A stretch of 48,789 bases of DNA from Pseudomonadota bacterium (GTDB lineage: Bacteria > Pseudomonadota > Alphaproteobacteria > Reyranellales > Reyranellaceae). Every line of letters starts with the position of its first letter. Position 1 is the first letter of the stretch. The stretch is from NCBI GenBank assembly GCA_018240745.1, contig JAFEFF010000203.1, positions 1-48,789 on the forward strand, written 5' to 3'. The notes beneath the pieces are model-generated. The model saw only the letters and a program-made list of their open reading frames with translations. It was not told the DNA's origin and searched no databases. Positions 44,831 through 48,789 of this stretch are shown piece after piece. A program made the translations under genes and the position numbers.

Positions 44831-46621
44831 TCACTCAGGTACTCCCGCTCTACGCCACACTTCCGCCGCGCGGCGTCCGATCTCGTAGGACGCCGCCGGC
44901 GAACTCTTAAGCCAGCCGCTGACCGTCATGCTGGGCTGCAGCCGCATCAGTTCCTGCACCGTCTTGCGTGCCTCGACGTGGTAGCCGAGTTCCCATTGAG
45001 CTACCGCCATGACGCGCAAGGTCGAGGTGTGCTTGCGGTTGGCTTTGATCGAGCGCTGTGCCAGCTCAAGCGCACGCTGGTAGCGGCCGGCGGCCGCGGC
45101 GGCAGTGGCCGCCAGCGAATCGTAGAAGTAGCGATGGGGGTCGAGCGGTGATAGCGCAAGCGCGCGCTCGGTGTGCTCGACCGCCTGCTCGCCCTCGCTC
45201 TTGAAGGCATGCAGCGTGCCCTTGAGCAGCCAGGCGAAAGCGTTGCTGGGATTGGCGTTGAGCGCGCGCTCGTAGGACTCCTCGGCGACGTCAAACTTCT
45301 TCAGGAGGTTCACGTGCACGAAGCCGTTGACGGCGAGCGCCAGCGAGTTGTCTGGATCTAGGTCGAGTGCCCGTTTGACGCACTCCGACGCAAGATAGGT
45401 GTCGCGCAGAGGGTCCTCCGACCAGCCCTGCTGCACGCGCAGCACATACCAGTTGCCGAGCCAGGCGACAGGTAGCGGGTGGCGCACGCCGCGGTCGATC
45501 AGTGCCTGCAGAAGGCGATGCGCCTCTTCGAAGTCGGGCGGCGAAAGGCGGTGCATCAGACTGACGGCAGCCATCAGCAGTGTGTAGGCCTTGAGCGTCG
45601 GCAGGGGCTGGCTGCGAGAGAGCTGCAGCGCCTGCTTAGTCACTGCGGCGCCTACACTCTCGATCAGGCGGCCGATCAGCTCCTGCTCGCCGCCGACGAT
45701 GCTGGACAACTCGCCCTTCAGGCTCTCGGCCCAGAGAACGCGGCCGGTTCGGGTCTCGGCAAGCTCGACGTCGAGTTTAAAATGAGAATTGGCCGTCTGA
45801 TACGCGCCCGACAGGACGTAGTCCGCACCTAACCGCCCGCCGATCTCCTCCAACGGCGCATTGCGTCCGCTGAAGGCAGTGGTCGAAAGGCGCGACACGA
45901 GCTTGAGATTCGTGCCTTGGGACAGGCGGCGGATGACCTCCTCGGCCACGATCTCGCCGACCACGCCGTGATCATTGGCGAGGTTGCGCGAGGTGAAGGG
46001 AATGACGGCGATCGACGGGGCCATCTCGTCGAGCATTGTCGAGGGTGGTGCGCGAACCCGCCGTCCAGGCGGTCCGACGCGGTAGGCGCGCACCGGCTGG
46101 GCGATCCCCTTCACATAGCAATCGCCGAGATCTTCGATGTCGGCGTCGATGCTGGCAGTCAGCCCGTCGCGCACGTGTTGGGAGACCACGGTCTCACCTG
46201 CTCCGGCCAGGCTCATCAGGCGCGCAGCGAGATTGACGCCGCGCCCGAATACATCGTCGGCCTCGACGATGACGTCGCTTACCTCCATACCGCTGCGCAG
46301 CATCATCTGACGGTCGGCCGGGCGGGCGGCGTTGGCACGATGGCGCTCGCTCTGGATGGCCAACGCGGCCGCCACGCCGGACCTCACATCGGGGAAGTCG
46401 AGCAGCATACCGTCGCCGAGGCTCTTGACCAGGCGACCGTTATGGCCGGGCAGGATGTTACGCTTCACATGCTCGACGAATTCGAGCCAATGCGAGACGG
46501 TGCCGACTTCGTCCCGCTCGATGAGGTCGACCGAGCCCACGATGTCGGTCAGAAGAATGGCACGCCTCGCCCATGCGACGTGGTGCTCCGCGCGGATGCC
46601 CGACAGATCGAATTCTGCCAT
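44831..46621 (-). CDS. Class III adenylate cyclase with TolB-like and TPR regions
   Basis: A 596-residue soluble protein. The cyclase domain is N-terminal: AILLTDIVGSVDLIERDEVG with the metal-binding Asp, GRLVKSLGDGMLLDFPDV with the second Asp and the ATP-selecting Lys, and DDVFGRGVNLAARLMSLAGA with the Asp and Asn/Arg of the active site. From about residue 200, SIAVIPFTSRNLANDHGVVG starts a TolB/FlgO-like domain common in this cyclase type, followed by TPR repeats (DNSLALAVNGFVHVNLLKKF, NPSNAFAWLLKGTLHAFKSE). ATG at 46621 gives the natural start. First gene of the three-gene operon; it may produce cAMP that controls the other two. Confidence 0.88.
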   Translation of the reverse strand: MAEFDLSGIRAEHHVAWARRAILLTDIVGSVDLIERDEVGTVSHWLEFVEHVKRNILPGHNGRLVKSLGDGMLLDFPDVRSGVAAALAIQSERHRANAARPADRQMMLRSGMEVSDVIVEADDVFGRGVNLAARLMSLAGAGETVVSQHVRDGLTASIDADIEDLGDCYVKGIAQPVRAYRVGPPGRRVRAPPSTMLDEMAPSIAVIPFTSRNLANDHGVVGEIVAEEVIRRLSQGTNLKLVSRLSTTAFSGRNAPLEEIGGRLGADYVLSGAYQTANSHFKLDVELAETRTGRVLWAESLKGELSSIVGGEQELIGRLIESVGAAVTKQALQLSRSQPLPTLKAYTLLMAAVSLMHRLSPPDFEEAHRLLQALIDRGVRHPLPVAWLGNWYVLRVQQGWSEDPLRDTYLASECVKRALDLDPDNSLALAVNGFVHVNLLKKFDVAEESYERALNANPSNAFAWLLKGTLHAFKSEGEQAVEHTERALALSPLDPHRYFYDSLAATAAAAAGRYQRALELAQRSIKANRKHTSTLRVMAVAQWELGYHVEARKTVQELMRLQPSMTVSGWLKSSPAASYEIGRRAAEVWRRAGVPE

Positions 46622-46973
46622 GTCGCCCCCCGTGGCCAGTCGAGACGCTCCTCCAAAAAGAACGTAAACAACGAGTGAAGGCGAGAAAACAGCTAAGTGT
46701 GCGGGTGAGCCGCTACTGTGGCATCGGCGCAATACCGCCGGGGTGGCCAACTCGAAGGCGTTGGGAGCAAGCAACGGCCGACGCGAACTTCAACTTAAGC
46801 CGCAACGGAGGGCCCTTCTGTGATCTAGCGCACTTTCGGTCGAATCTCAGCGAGGCTCCTCTGCTTCCCTGATGCGCTGGGCCAGTTGCGTTCTTGCGCG
46901 CCGCGGGCGGCTCAATCACCTAGCGGCAGGGCCTCGACCGGAACGTGAGTCGGTTCCCGGGCGGCTATCGCGT
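46622..46973. other. Gene-free stretch upstream of the cyclase operon
   Basis: About 350 bases between the cyclase start and the stop of the proline-rich protein gene. It should hold the operon promoter on the minus strand, but I see no convincing -35/-10 pair. A 68-codon minus-strand frame inside it (46713-46919) has no family likeness or ribosome site. The A/T content falls back to host level toward 46900. Confidence 0.5.
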
Positions 46974-47675
46974 TCAGGTCGGCGGAGCGACCACGACGTA
47001 GACGAGCTGGTTGCCGGAGAAGCGCGGCGCGTACCAGGTCGAGCCGCACAGCATGTACGTCGTGTCGCCGACGACGACCTGGCGGCAATCGGCGGGCAAG
47101 GAGCTCACGATCGTGTCGGTCGGAGGTGTCTCCGACGGAGGCACCTGCGCGCCATAATACTCGTCGCCATAGACGGGATAGGGTGGCGGCCAATAACTCG
47201 GATAGGGCGGCGTATAGACGGGATTGTAGGGGGGATAGTAGCCGGGCGGCCGCTCGACCGGCCGGTCGGGCGGTTGGGTCCCGTCGGGCGGGCGCGTCCC
47301 GGGACCTTCCGGAGGACGCTGGGGCGGGACACCGGCGATCGGATGCGCCGGTCTCGGCGGGCCGCCGGTGCCGGGTGGCGGTGGCGCATTGGCGATCGGT
47401 GGAGTCGGGCGGGGCGCCAGACCCGACGGTGGCGCTCCGCCGGGCCGCTGGCCGCCGACCGACGGGCGCTGGCTGGCGACTGGCGGCCGGGTGGCGGCGG
47501 GCGGCCGACTGAAGTTGCGCGGCCCGTTGAACTGCCGACCGACATTCATGCGCGCGCCGCCGCCGCCGCGGCCGCCGGGGCGTGCATCGGCTTCGACCCA
47601 CGCGAGCAGGGCGCCGCCGAACGCCAGAAGAAGAGCAGCGGCCAACCATCGGGCGCGCCCGCGTCGCGTCGTCAT
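46974..47675 (-). CDS. Proline-rich exported protein (DUF6515-like)
   Basis: A 233-residue protein with a signal segment (RWLAAALLLAFGGALLAWV), a long Pro/Gly/Arg-rich middle region, and a small C-terminal domain SSLPADCRQVVVGDTTYMLC followed by GSTWYAPRFSGNQLVYVVV, with a Cys pair, like DUF6515. Envelope protein of unknown role. ATG at 47675 overlaps the stop of the DUF2092 gene (ATGA), so both are made from one transcript; this pair recurs in alphaproteobacteria. Confidence 0.78.
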   Translation of the reverse strand: MTTRRGRARWLAAALLLAFGGALLAWVEADARPGGRGGGGARMNVGRQFNGPRNFSRPPAATRPPVASQRPSVGGQRPGGAPPSGLAPRPTPPIANAPPPPGTGGPPRPAHPIAGVPPQRPPEGPGTRPPDGTQPPDRPVERPPGYYPPYNPVYTPPYPSYWPPPYPVYGDEYYGAQVPPSETPPTDTIVSSLPADCRQVVVGDTTYMLCGSTWYAPRFSGNQLVYVVVAPPT

Positions 47676-48496
47676 CGGCGCGGCCCCGGAGGCGGTGCCA
47701 GCGGCAGGAAGTCGATGCGCTTGGCATCGGGCACCGGTGGTTCGATGAAGATCGCGTCCGGGAAGTCGCCGGTCTCCGGCCACGACAGCACCGCGTCGTA
47801 GCGCGGCAGCGCCGAGTCGGCCGTGTTGATGATCGACAGCTTGAGGGGCAGCGGCGCGTCACCGGTGCGGATCCAGATCTCCCAGTCGGCATCGGCCTCA
47901 CGGAAGGCCCAGTGGTCGCATTCGACTCCGCCGACATGCGACTTGCCGACCAGGAAGCCTTCGCGGATCTCCGCCTCCGGCGGGTCGGCGGCGGCCCAGT
48001 CGAACAGATCGGCCAGCGGCACTTCGATGCCGAAGGTCTGGGCGGCCCAGGCCAGGGTCTCGCGCACCGTCGGCCTGGCGGCAAGACGGGCGAAGTATTT
48101 CTCCTTCGGCGCGGTCACGACGAGGTCCTTGCCGTCGTACTGGAAGACGCGGTCGAGGACGTCGGTCGAGAGATCGATGCGCAAGCGGTCCGGGCGGCGC
48201 ACGCGGTACCGGCTCGTGCCGCCGACCAGGATCTTCTGATTGTTGTCGAGGACGTACTCGATCGAGAGCGTTGCCCCGATCTCGAACGATTCGAGCGAGG
48301 CGAGATGCCGACCCATACGCTTCAACGCAGCGATCGACTGGGGCTCCAGAACCGGCGGCTTGGCGGGCGAAGGTTGCGGCTGCCCCGGCGGAGTCTGGGC
48401 CTGCGCGCTCCCGCTCGCGGCCAATGCGATGGCAAACGGGCCAGCAGCGAGCAGGGCGAATCTTCGGCACAAACCCGATCTGGAAATATCGACCAC
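47672..48496 (-). CDS. DUF2092 family periplasmic protein
   Basis: A 274-residue protein with an N-terminal signal (RFALLAAGPFAIALAASGSA) and a DUF2092 body: ALKRMGRHLASLESFEIGAT, YRVRRPDRLRIDLSTDVLDR, VFQYDGKDLVVTAPKEKYFA and KSHVGGVECDHWAFREADAD. The fold is LolA/LolB-like (a beta-barrel that carries lipid-like ligands), which is family knowledge and not visible directly. GTG at 48496 with GAAGG upstream is preferred; a TTG at 48523 is also possible. First gene of the pair with the proline-rich protein. Confidence 0.82.
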   Translation of the reverse strand: MVDISRSGLCRRFALLAAGPFAIALAASGSAQAQTPPGQPQPSPAKPPVLEPQSIAALKRMGRHLASLESFEIGATLSIEYVLDNNQKILVGGTSRYRVRRPDRLRIDLSTDVLDRVFQYDGKDLVVTAPKEKYFARLAARPTVRETLAWAAQTFGIEVPLADLFDWAAADPPEAEIREGFLVGKSHVGGVECDHWAFREADADWEIWIRTGDAPLPLKLSIINTADSALPRYDAVLSWPETGDFPDAIFIEPPVPDAKRIDFLPLAPPPGPRR

Positions 48497-48743
48497 AGCC
48501 AGACCTTCACCGTGGACAGGCAAAGAAAAATTCTATGCTGCGCAGAGGGTCTCCGATAGTGCCTCGATCACTCGCCGCTCGGCTCGCGGCTATAAGAGGG
48601 CATCGATATTGAGGAGCCCGGACTCGACACGCTCGCTGGGTACGGTTTCGTGGCGCACGGCGCTCACGATCGCGACGGCGCACGCGTACCAGGCGGCGGC
48701 CCCGTTGTTTGCTCCCGGTCCGCCTCGGGGTGCACGATAAAAG

Positions 48744-48779
48744 AGAAGCCCGCCTTCTGGGGGTCCAGGGCGGGCTTCT
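48744..48779 (-). terminator. Intrinsic terminator of a gene beyond the right edge
   Basis: AGAAGCCCGCC (48744-48754) and GGCGGGCTTCT (48769-48779) form a perfect 11-bp stem with a 14-base loop. On the minus strand it is followed by CTCTTTTAT, so it most likely ends a minus-strand gene whose body is outside the window. The 250 bases between it and the DUF2092 start hold no gene I can name. Confidence 0.7.
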
Positions 48780-48789
48780 GCCGCCGTTC

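Noticed and set aside
46713..46919. 68-residue minus-strand gene upstream of the cyclase operon
   Set aside because: No ribosome site, no recognisable family and codon use unlike the neighbours.
40100..46973. attL/attR repeat of the tRNA-Ser 3' end
   Set aside because: No second copy of TTCGAATCCCTTCCTCTCC was found by eye in the window.
48240..48740. 166-codon plus-strand frame at the right end
   Set aside because: Mostly antisense to the DUF2092 gene, with no family likeness.

Overview
The window looks like the chromosome of a high-GC alphaproteobacterium with an accessory block near its right end. Evidence includes many Tat-type and periplasmic ABC binding proteins, a LivKHMGF-type system, a stand-alone CobF of the aerobic cobalamin pathway, an alphaproteobacterial RpoH-like promoter, and dense ATGA-type operons. 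A Reyranella-like or other rhodospirillalean host is only a guess. No phage, transposase, CRISPR array or rRNA was seen.

Left part (1-13.2 kb): the 3' part of gatB; a convergent glucose dehydrogenase/GH15 (trehalase or glucoamylase) pair; a cytoplasmic lactonase-like metallo-beta-lactamase-fold protein; a complete Dpp/Opp-type ABC operon (binding protein, two ATPases, two permeases) followed by a glycerophosphodiester phosphodiesterase; then small VOC, SRPBCC and ASCH genes.

Middle (13.2-30 kb): a secreted lactonase-like protein; a Gld-type ABC cluster (ATPase, permease, GldG-like, DUF4340-like) running into a HupE/UreJ-like membrane protein and cobF; a secreted serine hydrolase; an hsp20-lon operon behind a heat-shock-type promoter; LivHMGF-type genes facing a convergent operon of an LLM flavin oxidoreductase, a PuuE-like deacetylase and the LivK-type binding protein. 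That last pair of operons suggests uptake and breakdown of a ureide or N-heterocycle.

Right part (30-40 kb): single genes for stress and regulation. These are a PH-domain protein, DUF1993, two nu-class GST-like proteins, a WYL regulator, a Cache-HAMP adenylate cyclase, a DUF1579-like protein, DUF2076, DUF3574, Dps and ArgE. A remnant of an alpha-hydroxy-acid oxidase lies between dps and argE, followed by tRNA-Ser(GCU) with a clear promoter.

Accessory block (about 40.2-46.7 kb, visibly more A/T-rich in wobble positions): an orphan ABC_sub_bind protein and a three-gene minus-strand operon. The operon encodes an adenylate cyclase with TolB-like and TPR regions, a PAP2/vanadium-haloperoxidase-like protein with eleven N-terminal Gly-Gly-Leu repeats, and a subtilisin-family protease without a signal peptide. 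This is the best candidate for an undescribed system. The window ends with a DUF2092/proline-rich periplasmic pair and a terminator belonging to a gene outside the window.

Other notable items are a perfect 31-bp palindrome with a degenerate relative, both between convergent genes, and two ABC ATPases whose only sensible start codon is CTG.
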